A stretch of DNA of 64,000 bases from an uncultured Chlorobiaceae bacterium (GTDB lineage Bacteria > Bacteroidota > Chlorobiia > Chlorobiales > Chlorobiaceae). A program made the position numbers and the translations under genes. This document shows positions 9,346-19,485 of the stretch, in pieces. Location of the stretch: contig CAJEXW010000002.1 of the NCBI GenBank assembly GCA_903994525.1, forward strand, positions 80,831-144,830. The letters run 5' to 3'. Under the pieces are notes generated by a model that was not told where the DNA came from, did not search any database, and saw only the letters and a list, made by a program, of their open reading frames with translations. Each line of letters opens with the position of its first letter. Position 1 is the first letter of the stretch.

Positions 9346-10397
9346 GGTGATGCACCGAGATGAGTTAAAGGGGACTGGCCAAGCTTCATAGCAGTTCTGA
9401 CCTGCTCCATAGTGTTACTTGCAATACATTTTGCCTTTTTCTCGCCCTCGAGCAGAATTTCTGTGACCATATCCAGTCGAACTTCATAAAATCGGCGTCG
9501 CTCAAGCAGAGGGGCTAGCTCCATGGCAATATTGGTCGCGCAAAGCTTTTTGCACTCTACACAGCCAAGGTGTCCCGCCCGGCAATCTTCAGTGAGGGAG
9601 CTGAGCTGTTCTGGAGAGGTAAATTTTGCATGATAGCTGAAAACAGTACAAACCTCAGGGTGGCCTGGATCATTTTTTCTGATTTTAAGGGTATCCGTAA
9701 CAGCGATCCGCATTTTTTTCAGAATATCCTCAGGCGAGTCAGAGAGCAGAATAGTATTTCCCAGTGACTTTGACATTTTTGCCTTCCCATCAAGGCCGAC
9801 AAGGCGTGAGAATTTTGTGACTTTTGGCGCTGGTTCAGCAAATACCTCCCCAAGAATCGGGTGCGGGTATTGATTGTTGAATTTGCGGGCGATCTCCCTG
9901 GTGATTTCAACATGGGGAATCTGGTCTTCGCCAACAGGAACAACATTTGCCTTATAGAGAAGTATATCTGCAGATTGCAAAACAGGATAACCAAGATGGC
10001 CATAGGTAAGCGACTCCATATTAAGGTCGCGAACCTGCTCCTTCAAGGTGGGATTTCTTTCCAGACGTGACGAGGTTATCAGCATCGAAAAAATCAGAAA
10101 AAGCTCAGCATGCTCCTTGACCTGAGACTGACGGAAGAGCGGGCTTTTTTCAGGATCAATCCCTGCCGCCAGCCAGTCGATGAGCATGTCTAGTGAATGA
10201 GTGTAGATCTCCCCGGTTTCAAGCGAGGTGGTCAGATTGTGATAGTCGGCAATGAGAAAGCATGTTTCGTATGCTCTGGCACCACCTTCGTTCAGCAGAT
10301 TCTGCTGCTCAACCCAGTTTTCAAGTGCGCCGGTATAATGCCCTAGGTGAAGTTTGCCGGTAGGGCGCATCCCGCTTAAAATTCGCTGTATTCCCAT
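9339..10397 (-). CDS. trpS: Tryptophanyl-tRNA synthetase
   Basis: A class Ic synthetase of 352 residues. The N-terminal RILSGMRPTGKLHLGHY contains the HIGH motif (HLGH), KMSKS is exact (residues about 200), and a C-terminal helical domain follows. A Cys cluster CRAGHLGCVECKKLC near residue 275 could bind zinc or an Fe-S cluster, as in some bacterial TrpRS. The start chosen is ATG 10397. An upstream in-frame TTG at 10427 adds ten residues but has no better ribosome binding site. Confidence 0.93.
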   Translation of the reverse strand: MGIQRILSGMRPTGKLHLGHYTGALENWVEQQNLLNEGGARAYETCFLIADYHNLTTSLETGEIYTHSLDMLIDWLAAGIDPEKSPLFRQSQVKEHAELFLIFSMLITSSRLERNPTLKEQVRDLNMESLTYGHLGYPVLQSADILLYKANVVPVGEDQIPHVEITREIARKFNNQYPHPILGEVFAEPAPKVTKFSRLVGLDGKAKMSKSLGNTILLSDSPEDILKKMRIAVTDTLKIRKNDPGHPEVCTVFSYHAKFTSPEQLSSLTEDCRAGHLGCVECKKLCATNIAMELAPLLERRRFYEVRLDMVTEILLEGEKKAKCIASNTMEQVRTAMKLGQSPLTHLGASPC

Positions 10398-10585
10398 AAA
10401 AGTGGTTTTTGCTGCCTCATCTGGCAACGGAGCGGCTGTTTAAGGCCGGAAAGAGGTTTTTCATAACGATAAAATTAGTGAGGTTGAAGTTATCACAGTT
10501 GAGAGAAAGATAAAAGGGCTTTGTTTGTTTTTTGTTTTCATTGGAGTAAGCGCTATATTGAGGGACATTGGAAACCACTCTATTT

Positions 10586-10685
10586 GAGAGTAAGTCCTAT
10601 ACAACGCTCCGTTACCCAACCATGTCAGATCCGGAAGGAAGCAGCATCCGGTAATTTGAGTGTGTGATATAGTCAGCTTACTCTC
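10586..10685 (+). ncRNA. ffs: Signal recognition particle RNA (4.5S, small bacterial type)
   Basis: The conserved SRP domain IV core, CAGATCCGGAAGGAAGCAGC, lies at 10625-10645. The ends form a perfect closing stem, GAGAGTAAG (10586-10594) with CTTACTCTC (10677-10685), followed by T-rich sequence that can terminate transcription. Length is about 100 nt, the usual small hairpin form. It binds Ffh for co-translational targeting. Confidence 0.93.
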
Positions 10686-10723
10686 TTTTTATTTTTCCTT
10701 TTTAAATCGTATCAGGAGCAGAT

Positions 10724-11758
10724 ATGCCGTCTGGATTCAAAAAAGAGGAGTTATTGAGCGCCCCGGTTCGCCATATTGATATCAAGCAACTGAATATAGT
10801 GCCGCTTATTGATCAGATGAGCGACACAGCTTTTCAGGCCAGAAATCTTGCAAGGGCGGCCTCTATTTTTGATCTCATGCAGCAGGACAAGGAGTGTGCC
10901 GTTATTCTGACCCTTGCCGGTTCATTGATCAGTGCCGGATTGAAGCAGGTGATCATTGACATGATCGAGAGCAATATGGTTGATGCCATTGTCTCAACTG
11001 GTGCCAACATTGTTGATCAGGACTTTTTTGAAGCCCTTGGCTTTCGTCATTACAAAGGAAGTCAGTTTATGGACGATGCCATTCTCAGGGAGCTGCATAT
11101 CGATCGCATTTACGATACCTATATCGATGAGGATGATCTTCGTATCTGCGATGATACGACAGCCCTTATCGCCAATGCCATGGCACCTGGCGCTTACTCG
11201 TCACGTGAATTTATTGTAGAAATGGGCAGGTACATTGAGACAAATAACCACGACAAGAACTCAATTGTGTACAAAGCCTATGCAAATGGCATCCCAATAT
11301 TCTGCCCTGCTTTTTCAGACTGCTCTGCCGGATTTGGTCTGGTGCACCATCAGTGGGATAATCCCGAAAAACATGTCTCCATTGACTCAGTGAAAGATTT
11401 TCGTGAACTGACCAGAATCAAAATTGAAAATGATAAGACCGGTATTTTTATGATCGGTGGCGGTGTACCGAAGAACTTTACCCAGGATATTGTGGTGGCT
11501 GCTGAGGTTCTTGGCCATTCGGATGTCTCTATGCATACGTATGCGGTACAGATTACTGTCGCTGACGAGCGTGATGGAGCGCTCTCCGGTTCAACCCTCA
11601 AGGAGGCCAGTTCATGGGGCAAGGTTGATACGGTTCATGAACAGATGGTCTTTGCCGAAGCCACCATTGCACTGCCGCTCATCGCCGGGTACGCCTGGCA
11701 CAAACGTAACTGGGAGGGGCGGGCATCCAGAAACTTTAACATGTTGCTCGATTGTTAA
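10724..11758 (+). CDS. Deoxyhypusine synthase family protein (candidate homospermidine/spermidine-modifying enzyme)
   Basis: A 344-residue homologue of deoxyhypusine synthase, an NAD-dependent enzyme that moves the aminobutyl group of spermidine. The NAD-fold features VILTLAGSLISAGLK, VDAIVSTGANIVDQDFFE and FMIGGGVPKNF are present. The catalytic lysine is kept as Lys300 in EASSWGKVD. Bacteria lack the eIF5A substrate, and bacterial members are proposed to make homospermidine or act on other amines. The specific reaction is not readable here. It starts 39 bp after the SRP RNA. Confidence 0.85.
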   Translation: MPSGFKKEELLSAPVRHIDIKQLNIVPLIDQMSDTAFQARNLARAASIFDLMQQDKECAVILTLAGSLISAGLKQVIIDMIESNMVDAIVSTGANIVDQDFFEALGFRHYKGSQFMDDAILRELHIDRIYDTYIDEDDLRICDDTTALIANAMAPGAYSSREFIVEMGRYIETNNHDKNSIVYKAYANGIPIFCPAFSDCSAGFGLVHHQWDNPEKHVSIDSVKDFRELTRIKIENDKTGIFMIGGGVPKNFTQDIVVAAEVLGHSDVSMHTYAVQITVADERDGALSGSTLKEASSWGKVDTVHEQMVFAEATIALPLIAGYAWHKRNWEGRASRNFNMLLDC

Positions 11759-11852
11759 CAAGTTAAATCCCTGGGAGTTTCGACACCCGCAATTTTTTAT
11801 TGGTCCAACCAACCTTTTCGAAATCGGGTCTTCTCGGAAGTCTAAACGATTG

Positions 11853-12362
11853 TTACGGGGATACAACCTCAATTTTGACGGTAGCTGTTCCTTTTTCGTA
11901 AAATCCAAGTCTTTTTGCCGCTTCAGCGCTCAGGTCGATAACACGATCCCCAATAAATGGACCTCTGTCGTTGACTCGCACCACAATCGACGATTTGGTA
12001 TCAAGGTTTGTTACCTTGACCAGAGAAGGCAGGGGGAGATACTTGTGTGCGGCGCTGGGTTGTGTCGGATCAAAGACCTCTCCATAAGCGGTTAACTGTC
12101 CACTATGCTGGTCGAGGGTCTCCTGGCCATACCACGAAGCAGTTCCAGTCTCCTCATAAGCAGTTGCCTCCTCATAGCTCATCGGTATGTAAACTTTTCC
12201 GTCAATGATATAGGGAGTGTTCTTTATCTTTCCTTGCCTGTAAGCATCTTCAGGAGTGATCCCTCTGAAATCTCCTCCTCCAATCCAGTTCGGCCGCGAA
12301 GAGGAACATGCGCTGAGCGTCAGTAGTAAAAGAAGAGAAACTGCCAGTATCGACTTGCGCAT
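11853..12362 (-). CDS. rlpA: RlpA-family septal ring lipoprotein
   Basis: A 169-residue lipoprotein with lipobox LSAC at residues 16-19 and a double-psi beta-barrel domain: GTASWYGQETLDQHSGQLTA, VKVTNLDTKSSIVVRVNDRGP and DRVIDLSAEAAKRLGF. RlpA proteins are lytic transglycosylases acting on denuded glycan strands at the division site. There is no SPOR domain, so targeting to the septum may differ from E. coli. It is divergent from the esterase gene. A second, non-lipidated paralogue is at 26466. Confidence 0.88.
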   Translation of the reverse strand: MRKSILAVSLLLLLTLSACSSSRPNWIGGGDFRGITPEDAYRQGKIKNTPYIIDGKVYIPMSYEEATAYEETGTASWYGQETLDQHSGQLTAYGEVFDPTQPSAAHKYLPLPSLVKVTNLDTKSSIVVRVNDRGPFIGDRVIDLSAEAAKRLGFYEKGTATVKIEVVSP

Positions 12363-12464
12363 CGGTTCCTGTTTTTTTTATTCAATTCAATATGGCGGAA
12401 CAAAACATAGCCAATTTACAGGAATTTTCCCTATAACTTGTATCTTGGAAAAATGTAGCGTCTG

Positions 12465-13283
12465 TTGATGAGCAGTCATGTATCTTTTTTGAATTTACCT
12501 GTCATGGCGGAACAGCAAAACAAGAGAAGTGCTCTTGGCGTTCTAATTCTGCACGGCTTTACCGGCACACTTGAGAGCGTCAACGCCTTGTACGCTCCTC
12601 TTAAAGCGCTTGGCATTCCGGTTGTCATGCCTCTTCTTGCAGGGCATGGTGAAGCGTCACCAGAGGCACTCAGAGGGGTCGAATGGCAGAAATGGTTTTT
12701 GGATGCAGAGCAGGCTCTGCACACACTTATGTCTTGTGCCGAGAAGATTATTGTGATTGGACATAGTATGGGTGCTCTCCTCTCCCTCAATCTTGCCGTC
12801 AAGTATCAATCTCGCATTGACTCCCTGGTGCTGGCAGCGCCGGCGATCAAGCTCACCTCCCTGCTTGCTCCGGGTCGCCCCTTTCATATTGTGGCACCAT
12901 TCATCAGTATCTTATTTAAAAATTGGATTTTACAGAAAAATATCCCAGATCGCACCAGCTCTGCGGCCCCTTCCCATTATCCCTGGGTACCAACAAAAGC
13001 CATTCTCTCTTTTTTCGAACTTATCAAACAGACGTTCTCATTGCTTGATCGTGTTGCAGTACCTGTTCTTGTCATGCAATGTCGCAAGGAGAGCACGGTT
13101 CTTCCTGAGAGCGCAACGATTCTCCTGGACAGGATAGCTACAGCATCATCGGCAAAATCTCTCCTCTGGTTCGAGGTTTCAGGCCATCAGATTTTCTGCG
13201 ATGTTGAAAGGATAAAAGCGGTTCAGACCGTGATCAATTATGTTTCAGCCAGAATTACAAAAAAACAGGGAGAAGAAGGATAA
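12465..13283 (+). CDS. Alpha/beta hydrolase, carboxylesterase/monoacylglycerol lipase type
   Basis: A 272-residue serine hydrolase. Visible are the oxyanion-hole HGFTG, the nucleophile elbow GHSMGA (Ser in VIGHSMGALLSLN), and a late His in EVSGHQIFCD. It resembles the Est30/YvaK esterase group. The substrate is unknown. Two in-frame ATGs lie at the start. The second group, at MAEQQNKRSALG, would give a more usual N-terminus, so the start is uncertain by about 14 residues. Confidence 0.83.
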   Translation: MMSSHVSFLNLPVMAEQQNKRSALGVLILHGFTGTLESVNALYAPLKALGIPVVMPLLAGHGEASPEALRGVEWQKWFLDAEQALHTLMSCAEKIIVIGHSMGALLSLNLAVKYQSRIDSLVLAAPAIKLTSLLAPGRPFHIVAPFISILFKNWILQKNIPDRTSSAAPSHYPWVPTKAILSFFELIKQTFSLLDRVAVPVLVMQCRKESTVLPESATILLDRIATASSAKSLLWFEVSGHQIFCDVERIKAVQTVINYVSARITKKQGEEG

Positions 13284-13512
13284 CGCATGTTGATTTTAGC
13301 GTTAAATGACCAGTTGCACCCTTTCTCCTGGCCAAATTTATCAATGCTGGACTACCAAATTCGCCAGAACCTTTCTAAAAGAAGATCTCTTTCCTGTTCA
13401 GCCATTCGTACCCGATGACAATTTATTTATTGGAAGTTAAAAAATGGAGATGTACCTTTGGATCCAAGGGATTACAAAATCCACTGTTCTTTCCCATTGA
13501 AATAACCACTGT

Positions 13513-14178
13513 ATGAACACTATGCTGTTGTATTCATCCATTGCCAAAAAAGTTTTTATGGCAATGGCCGGACTTTTTCTGGTAAGTTTTTTATGCGTAC
13601 ATCTGGGCATTAACCTGATGTTGCTGAAAGATGATGGCGGGCGTGCATTTACTGAGGCGGCTACATTTATGGGCACCAATGCTCTCATCAAAATTTTTGA
13701 GATTGTTCTTTTTGCGGGATTTTTGATCCATATTTTTTTTGGGATGCTGGTTTCGGGCCAGAATAAAAGTGCTCGACCAACTCTCTATGCAGTGAGCAAC
13801 CATTCGGATACTGCGCCTTTTTCCAAGTATATGTTTCATTCCGGCATTATTGTTTTGATCTTTCTTGTACTCCATTTTTTTGATTTTTATTTCATCAAAA
13901 TCGGTCTTGTCGCTCCACCTCCCGGTGTTTCAGCCCACGATTTTTACCACCGTACTCTGCTTCTTTTTGCATCCCCCTGGTATTCCTTACTTTATATAGG
14001 TTGTTTTGTTGTCCTTGGTATTCATCTGAACCACGCTATTCAGTCAGCATTTCAGACACTTGGCTGGAACCACAGCAAGTATATGGATTCAGTCAAGCTT
14101 CTTGGCTCAATCTACTCATTCGTCATTGCGGCAGGATTCACTCTTGTTCCAGTTTTCATTCTTTTTTTTCGCAGATAA
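13513..14178 (+). CDS. sdhC: Succinate dehydrogenase/fumarate reductase cytochrome b subunit (B-type)
   Basis: A 221-residue integral membrane protein with five predicted helices. The N-terminal SIAKKVFMAMAGLFLVSFLC is typical of the B-type subunit that carries two b hemes. Histidines in HLGINLML, LIHIFFG, FHSGIIVLI and GIHLNHAIQ are placed as heme ligands. It exchanges electrons with the menaquinone pool for the SdhAB head. The gene is followed by sdhA after 39 bp and preceded by a 229-bp region that must hold the promoter, in which I see no further gene. Confidence 0.9.
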   Translation: MNTMLLYSSIAKKVFMAMAGLFLVSFLCVHLGINLMLLKDDGGRAFTEAATFMGTNALIKIFEIVLFAGFLIHIFFGMLVSGQNKSARPTLYAVSNHSDTAPFSKYMFHSGIIVLIFLVLHFFDFYFIKIGLVAPPPGVSAHDFYHRTLLLFASPWYSLLYIGCFVVLGIHLNHAIQSAFQTLGWNHSKYMDSVKLLGSIYSFVIAAGFTLVPVFILFFRR

Positions 14179-14217
14179 GCTACTTTTGAACGAAAGCAAC
14201 ATTCACAACACTTTTCA

Positions 14218-16158
14218 ATGACACGCCTTAACGCCAGAATCCCTGAAGGGCCGGTGGCAAGCAAGTGGACCGCCTATAAATCGGCTTCCAGGCTGGTAAA
14301 TCCCAACAACAAACGGAAACTTGATATCATTGTCGTTGGTACCGGACTTGCTGGCGCGTCGGCAGCCGCATCGCTCGGTGAGCTCGGTTACAGGGTCAAA
14401 GTCTTCTGTTACCAGGATAGTCCTCGGCGGGCACATAGTATTGCTGCGCAGGGAGGGATCAATGCTGCCAAAAATTATCCTAATGATGGCGATAGTGCCT
14501 ACAGGCTGTTTTACGATACCATCAAAGGCGGTGATTATCGTGCTCGAGAAGCTAATGTGTATCGATTAGCTGAAGTCAGTAACCAGATTATTGACCTTTG
14601 TGTTGCCCAGGGGGTTCCCTTTGCCCGTGAATATGGCGGCCTGCTTGCCAACCGTTCTTTTGGTGGTGCACAGGTATCGAGAACTTTTTATGCCAGGGGG
14701 CAGACCGGTCAGCAACTACTTCTTGGTGCCTATAGTGCCTTAAGCAGGCAGATCGCACTGGGAAATGTCACTCTTTTTAATCGTCGTGATGTGCTTGATA
14801 CGGTGCTTGTGGAGGGCCGGGCGCGAGGTATTATTACCCGTAATCTTGTTACAGGCGAGATAGAGCGTCATGCAGCTCATGCTGTGGTTCTGGCCAGCGG
14901 CGGATACGGTAACGTCTTTTTTCTTTCGACGAACGCCATGGGTTCCAATGTAACCCCGGCATGGAGTGCCTATAAAAAAGGCGCGATGTTCGCCAATCCC
15001 TCTTTTACACAGATTCATCCCACCTGTATTCCGGTGCATGGCGACACCCAGTCAAAGCTTACGCTGATGAGCGAAAGCTTGCGCAACGACGGCAGGATAT
15101 GGGTACCAAAAAAGGTCAAGGACGTTGAAAAGCTTAGAAATCAGTCTATTAAGCCTGCTGATATTCCAGAAGAGGATCGCGACTACTACCTGGAGCGCCG
15201 TTATCCGGCATTTGGTAATCTGGTACCGAGAGACGTAGCCTCACGGGCGGCTAAAGAGCGTTGCGATGCGGGTTTTGGTGTAGGCCGAACCGGTGTTGCT
15301 GTTTTTCTGGATTTTGCTGATGCCATCAAACGAAAAGGGCACGATACTATTGATGCGCTCTACGGCAATCTCTTCCAGATGTATGAACAGATTGTGGCAG
15401 AGAATCCTTATGAGACACCAATGATGATTTATCCCGCCGTTCACTATACGATGGGGGGGCTCTGGGTTGATTATGAGCTTATGACCACAATCCAGGGGCT
15501 TTTTGCCATTGGCGAGTGCAATTTTTCGGATCACGGAGCCAACAGGCTTGGCGCATCAGCCCTCATGCAGGGGCTGGCCGACGGCTATTTTGTGCTTCCT
15601 TACACTATCGGCAACTATCTGTCAACAGAAATTCATACGCCACGTTTTGATACTTCATCCTCCGAATTTACTATAGCGGCGCAGGCCGTAACGGATCGTC
15701 TTCAGCAGATCAAAAACTGTGGCGGAAAGGAGTCAGTTGACCATTATCATCGTCGTCTTGGCAAAATCATGTGGGAGTATTGCGGCATGGCCCGCAATGA
15801 TGCCGGACTCACCGAAGCGCTTTACCAGCTTACGGAGCTTCGTCACGAATATTCTCGGGGCGTGAGAATTCCCGGTGGGCTCGATGAATACAATCCTGAA
15901 CTTGAAAAAGCGTGCAGAGTTGCAGATTTTATTGAGCTTGGAGAGCTGATGGTGCGCGATGCCCAGCAGAGAAGAGAGTCCTGCGGAGGACATTTTAGAG
16001 AGGAGTTTCAGACCAGTGAGGGGGAAGCATTACGCAATGACGACAAGTTTGCCTTTGTCGCAGCGTGGGAATACAAAGGTCGTGAAGTTTCGGCCAATCT
16101 CCATCGAGAGGAACTTCAATTCAACGAGATCAAGCTCTCCCAGCGGAGCTATAAATAA
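14218..16158 (+). CDS. sdhA: Succinate dehydrogenase/fumarate reductase flavoprotein subunit
   Basis: A 646-residue catalytic subunit. FAD-binding [19 protein letters not shown] at about residue 37 and the covalent-FAD motif [13 protein letters not shown] (His attaches FAD) are both present. The active-site region HPTCIPVHG and [18 protein letters not shown] follow. Size and motifs match the B-type enzymes (Wolinella/Bacillus-like). In green sulfur bacteria this complex reduces fumarate to succinate in the reductive TCA cycle, and direction cannot be told from sequence. Confidence 0.95.
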   Translation: MTRLNARIPEGPVASKWTAYKSASRLVNPNNKRKLDIIVVGTGLAGASAAASLGELGYRVKVFCYQDSPRRAHSIAAQGGINAAKNYPNDGDSAYRLFYDTIKGGDYRAREANVYRLAEVSNQIIDLCVAQGVPFAREYGGLLANRSFGGAQVSRTFYARGQTGQQLLLGAYSALSRQIALGNVTLFNRRDVLDTVLVEGRARGIITRNLVTGEIERHAAHAVVLASGGYGNVFFLSTNAMGSNVTPAWSAYKKGAMFANPSFTQIHPTCIPVHGDTQSKLTLMSESLRNDGRIWVPKKVKDVEKLRNQSIKPADIPEEDRDYYLERRYPAFGNLVPRDVASRAAKERCDAGFGVGRTGVAVFLDFADAIKRKGHDTIDALYGNLFQMYEQIVAENPYETPMMIYPAVHYTMGGLWVDYELMTTIQGLFAIGECNFSDHGANRLGASALMQGLADGYFVLPYTIGNYLSTEIHTPRFDTSSSEFTIAAQAVTDRLQQIKNCGGKESVDHYHRRLGKIMWEYCGMARNDAGLTEALYQLTELRHEYSRGVRIPGGLDEYNPELEKACRVADFIELGELMVRDAQQRRESCGGHFREEFQTSEGEALRNDDKFAFVAAWEYKGREVSANLHREELQFNEIKLSQRSYK

Positions 16159-16167
16159 CGGCTAATT

Positions 16168-16941
16168 ATGAAATTTACGCTGAAAATCTGGCGACAGGAA
16201 AACGCTAAAGCCAAAGGCGAAATGATCTCTTATGATGTTGCAGGGATCTCGCCAGATAGCTCTTTTTTTGAAATGCTTGACACCCTCAACCAAAATCTTG
16301 TCATGACAGGTGGTGATCCTGTGGCTTTTGATCATGACTGTCGGGAGGGAATTTGCGGTACATGCAGTCTCTATATTAATGGTCGCCCACATGGCCCGGT
16401 AAAGGGGGTGACAACGTGCCAACTGCACATGCGTTCATTTACCGATGGTGACACCATCCATATTGAGCCTTGGAGAGCAAAGGCCTTTCCTGTTGTAAGA
16501 GATCTTATTGTCGACAGGAGTGCATTCGACAAAATAATCCAGGCCGGTGGTTATGTTTCTGTCAATACGGGAGGTGTGCCGGATGCCAATACCATTCCCG
16601 TTCCCAGAGAAAAATCTGAGGCAGCGATGGATGCTGCCGCCTGTATTGGTTGTGGCGCATGTGTTGCTGCCTGCTCCAATGCTTCAGCAATGCTTTTTAT
16701 CGGGGCAAAAATTTCTCATCTTGCTCTGCTCCCGCAAGGCGAGGTTGAGGCCGCAAAGAGAGTGCAGAAGATGGTTGCGTCTCTTGATGAGCTTGGCTTT
16801 GGAAATTGCAGCAATACCTATGCCTGTGAAGCTGAATGTCCTAAAGGGATCTCTGTTTCCAATATCGCCAGAATGAATCGGCAGTTTATAGGCGCAAAGC
16901 TTTTTGCTGAAAAAGAGAAAATTGTCAGAGATTCTCTTTGA
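16168..16941 (+). CDS. sdhB: Succinate dehydrogenase/fumarate reductase iron-sulfur subunit
   Basis: A 257-residue electron-transfer subunit. The N-terminal plant-ferredoxin domain has the [2Fe-2S] ligands in [12 protein letters not shown] plus Cys in TTCQLHM. The C-terminal domain has [13 protein letters not shown] and a later [10 protein letters not shown] for the [4Fe-4S] and [3Fe-4S] centres. It begins 9 bp after sdhA and ends the sdhCAB operon. A 166-bp gap to csmB follows. Confidence 0.95.
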   Translation: MKFTLKIWRQENAKAKGEMISYDVAGISPDSSFFEMLDTLNQNLVMTGGDPVAFDHDCREGICGTCSLYINGRPHGPVKGVTTCQLHMRSFTDGDTIHIEPWRAKAFPVVRDLIVDRSAFDKIIQAGGYVSVNTGGVPDANTIPVPREKSEAAMDAAACIGCGACVAACSNASAMLFIGAKISHLALLPQGEVEAAKRVQKMVASLDELGFGNCSNTYACEAECPKGISVSNIARMNRQFIGAKLFAEKEKIVRDSL

Positions 16942-17107
16942 TGAGTGCTCTTATTTTTATCGGTCGCGGAGTGGCTTTCGCTGTGTTTCTTTTTTTCATT
17001 TGTTCTACAGGTTAAAATGTTTTAAATTGGGGGAAAGGGGAACTCTCTTTCCGAAGAGCAAAGTTACAACAACAATTACTCTCCATAACCTTAAAACAAT
17101 AAAAATT

Positions 17108-17332
17108 ATGTCAAACGGAAGCAACGATCTATCAGGTGCTATCAGCACCCTCATCGAAACCTTTGGTAAACTTGCCCAGCAGCAGGTTGATTTGATCAGC
17201 AATGGAATCAAGGCTGCCGCACAGTTTGCAGAGCCACTTGGCAAAACAGCTACTGACCTTGTTGGTAATGTTTTTTCCACGCTCAATCAGGTTTTGCAGA
17301 ACATCACTTCAGCGATTGCTCCTAACAAGTAA
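17108..17332 (+). CDS. csmB: Chlorosome envelope protein, CsmB type
   Basis: A 74-residue protein with a start typical of CsmB (MSNGSNDLSGAISTLIETFG), a central AEPLGKTATDLVGNVFSTLN and the end LQNITSAIAPNK. CsmB sits in the lipid monolayer envelope of the chlorosome, the light-harvesting organelle of green sulfur bacteria. CsmF is a close relative and cannot be fully excluded. ATG 17108 is chosen because the longer open frame upstream has no family match. Its own terminator follows 18 bp later, so it is likely monocistronic. This gene is the clearest lineage marker in the window. Confidence 0.9.
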   Translation: MSNGSNDLSGAISTLIETFGKLAQQQVDLISNGIKAAAQFAEPLGKTATDLVGNVFSTLNQVLQNITSAIAPNK

Positions 17333-17350
17333 GCGTTGAGTTTTTTCGAC

Positions 17351-17391
17351 AGCACCCTGTACGGACCACTGTACAGGGTGCTTTTTTTTTT
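17351..17391 (+). terminator. Intrinsic terminator after csmB
   Basis: A perfect 12-bp stem, AGCACCCTGTAC paired with GTACAGGGTGCT, with an 8-base loop and ten T residues. It is one of the strongest terminators in the window, as suits a highly expressed structural gene. Confidence 0.93.
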
Positions 17392-17524
17392 GCATGTTAT
17401 CTTGTCGTCTCTCTGTGTAGCTGTTCATTCACGATGGGAGATCATTCGTGAAGCGATGCTTCGTGCGATAATTTTCGGTTGTTGAGCCTCATGTTACCGG
17501 GAAGCTGATCTCAAATGTTGCAGT

Positions 17525-18532
17525 ATGACCATCCAGAACAGTATTGAATCTCTCTACAGGTTGTCCTTCCATGGCGATCCTCTTTCCGTAGCCGCCATAC
17601 AGGGGGATGCTTCAAGTCGTCAGTATTTCAGGGTTACCAGTGCAGAGCGCACGCTCATAGCCTGTCACGATCCTGTTTTTAATGTCGCAACCCAGGCTGG
17701 TTACACCTTTTTGATCATGCACGGGATTTTATCCCGTCATGCTCTCCCTGTTCCTGCCCTTATAGCGCTTGACGTAACGCAAGGGCTTCTGTTTCTTGAA
17801 GATTGCGGAGAGCTGCTGCTTCAAAATCTGTTTGGCTCACCGGATGAGGCAACAATTCCCGATCGCTATCGAGAGATTATCGATCTGCTGGTGCAACTTC
17901 AGTCAATTCAGGGAAGCGATACAGAGGTGCCGTTTTGCCTGAGCTTCGATCGGGAAAAACTGATGTTCGAATTTGATTTTTTTATTGAACATGCTCTGAA
18001 AAACTCTTTTGCACCACTTTTTGACCAAAGGTCTCTTGAATTATTGCGTCATGAGTTTGAGAGCATTGCAGAGATTCTTGTTCAGCCCCGCCATTTTGTG
18101 CTGAATCATCGTGATTTTCACAGTCGTAATCTTTTGATTCACCAAGAGAGACCAGTGTTTATCGACTTTCAGGATGCCCGGATGGGATTGCCGCAATATG
18201 ATGCCGTTTCACTCATCAGGGACTCTTATGTCACTCTTGATCCAGCATTGGCAGAGGAGCTTAAAGCATACCATTACAACGCTCTTCGCAGTCACAATCT
18301 TAGTGCCATGAGCTTTGATGAATATCTTTACTATTTTGATATCATGGCTTTTCAACGAAACATCAAGGCCATCGGCACCTTTTCCTATCAGACGAAAGTA
18401 AAAAAAAACAGTACATTCGAGCATTCGATTGCGCCAACTCTGGCTTATCTGCCAGACTATATTGATGCACGGAGCGAGCTGAAAGGGGCTGGTAAACTTC
18501 TGCAACCGCTTCTTGAGGGAGCGAGAGCATGA
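17525..18532 (+). CDS. amgK: AmgK-like sugar kinase (aminoglycoside phosphotransferase fold)
   Basis: A 335-residue kinase of the APH/choline-kinase fold. The catalytic loop is NHRDFHSRN and the metal-binding segment is IDFQDARMG. AmgK phosphorylates MurNAc/GlcNAc at the anomeric position in the MurU recycling route. The name rests on fold plus its neighbour: the stop overlaps the start of a MurU-like nucleotidyltransferase by 4 bases (ATGA), the gene pair known from Pseudomonas. A NamZ-type muramidase gene follows. It is the first gene of the four-gene unit. Confidence 0.82.
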   Translation: MTIQNSIESLYRLSFHGDPLSVAAIQGDASSRQYFRVTSAERTLIACHDPVFNVATQAGYTFLIMHGILSRHALPVPALIALDVTQGLLFLEDCGELLLQNLFGSPDEATIPDRYREIIDLLVQLQSIQGSDTEVPFCLSFDREKLMFEFDFFIEHALKNSFAPLFDQRSLELLRHEFESIAEILVQPRHFVLNHRDFHSRNLLIHQERPVFIDFQDARMGLPQYDAVSLIRDSYVTLDPALAEELKAYHYNALRSHNLSAMSFDEYLYYFDIMAFQRNIKAIGTFSYQTKVKKNSTFEHSIAPTLAYLPDYIDARSELKGAGKLLQPLLEGARA

Positions 18533-19485
18533 AGGCATTTGTTCTTGCGGCAGGTCTTGGCACTCGCCTTCGCCCCTTGACCGCCCATATCCCAAAGCCT
18601 CTCACTCCTGTCCTGAACATTCCGACTCTTTTTTATACCGTTTGTCTTTTGAAACAGGCGGGAATCACCGAAATTATCTGCAACATTCATCATCATGCTG
18701 AGGCGATTAGAGCTGTCGTTGCAGCAAGTGATCTTTCCGGAGTACAGATCACTTTTTCAGAGGAGCCCGTTATTCTCGGCACGGGAGGCGGGCTAAAAAA
18801 ATGTGAAAAACTTCTTGGTGACGAAGATTTTATTCTGGTCAACAGTGATATTATCACTGATATTGATTTCAGGGCACTTGTTCAGCATCATCAGGCATCG
18901 GGTTGTTCTGGAACGCTTACCCTGTATGCAACCCCGGAAGCTGCCGCGATAGGCTTTGTTGGTGTTGAGGGCACTCTTGTGAAGGATTTCAGAAACCGGC
19001 GAAATACAGGCCTGTTCTCCTCATTGATCTATACGGGCACGGCCGTGCTCAGTCCCGAAATTTTTCGATTTATGAGCCCTGAATATTCGAGCATCGTCGA
19101 TACAGGATTTATCGGGCTTATTGATAACGGCGGTTTAAGCTGCTATGAGCACAAGGGGCTCTGGATGGATATTGGTACCATGGAGAGTTATTGGAGGGCG
19201 AATCTCGATACAACAGGTGTTATCCGCAATCTGGCTGCGCCAATGAAAATTACCACGGGGCTTTATCCCCATGCAATAGCTTCAGATGCTGTCATCAGCC
19301 AGGGGGTGGAGGTTACTGGCTCAGTTATAGGCAGTGGATGCCGGATTGGGGCAGAATCTGTTATCAGGAATTCAGTCCTTCTGCCAGGGGTAGAGATTAA
19401 GCCAGGCAGTGTTATTATCAACTCGGTTCTTGACCCTTATAGTGTTACGGTTATGGAAGATGTGCAACAACAGGAGAGGCATTGA
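18529..19485 (+). CDS. murU: MurU-like sugar-1-phosphate nucleotidyltransferase
   Basis: A 318-residue NDP-sugar pyrophosphorylase. The N-terminal signature AAGLGTRLRPLTAHIPKPL, the acceptor region LGTGGGLKK and VNSDIITDID with metal-binding Asp are present. A C-terminal stretch with hexapeptide-like repeats (SDAVISQGVEVTGSVIGSGC) extends beyond a minimal MurU. MurU makes UDP-MurNAc from MurNAc-1-phosphate. The overlap with the AmgK-like kinase supports this substrate. A mannose- or glucose-1-phosphate enzyme would be the alternative from sequence alone. Confidence 0.78.
   Translation: MKAFVLAAGLGTRLRPLTAHIPKPLTPVLNIPTLFYTVCLLKQAGITEIICNIHHHAEAIRAVVAASDLSGVQITFSEEPVILGTGGGLKKCEKLLGDEDFILVNSDIITDIDFRALVQHHQASGCSGTLTLYATPEAAAIGFVGVEGTLVKDFRNRRNTGLFSSLIYTGTAVLSPEIFRFMSPEYSSIVDTGFIGLIDNGGLSCYEHKGLWMDIGTMESYWRANLDTTGVIRNLAAPMKITTGLYPHAIASDAVISQGVEVTGSVIGSGCRIGAESVIRNSVLLPGVEIKPGSVIINSVLDPYSVTVMEDVQQQERH

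Noticed and set aside
16904..17107. Extension of the csmB frame upstream
   Set aside because: CsmB is 74-75 residues long and begins MSNG. The extension overlaps sdhB and has no protein-like character.
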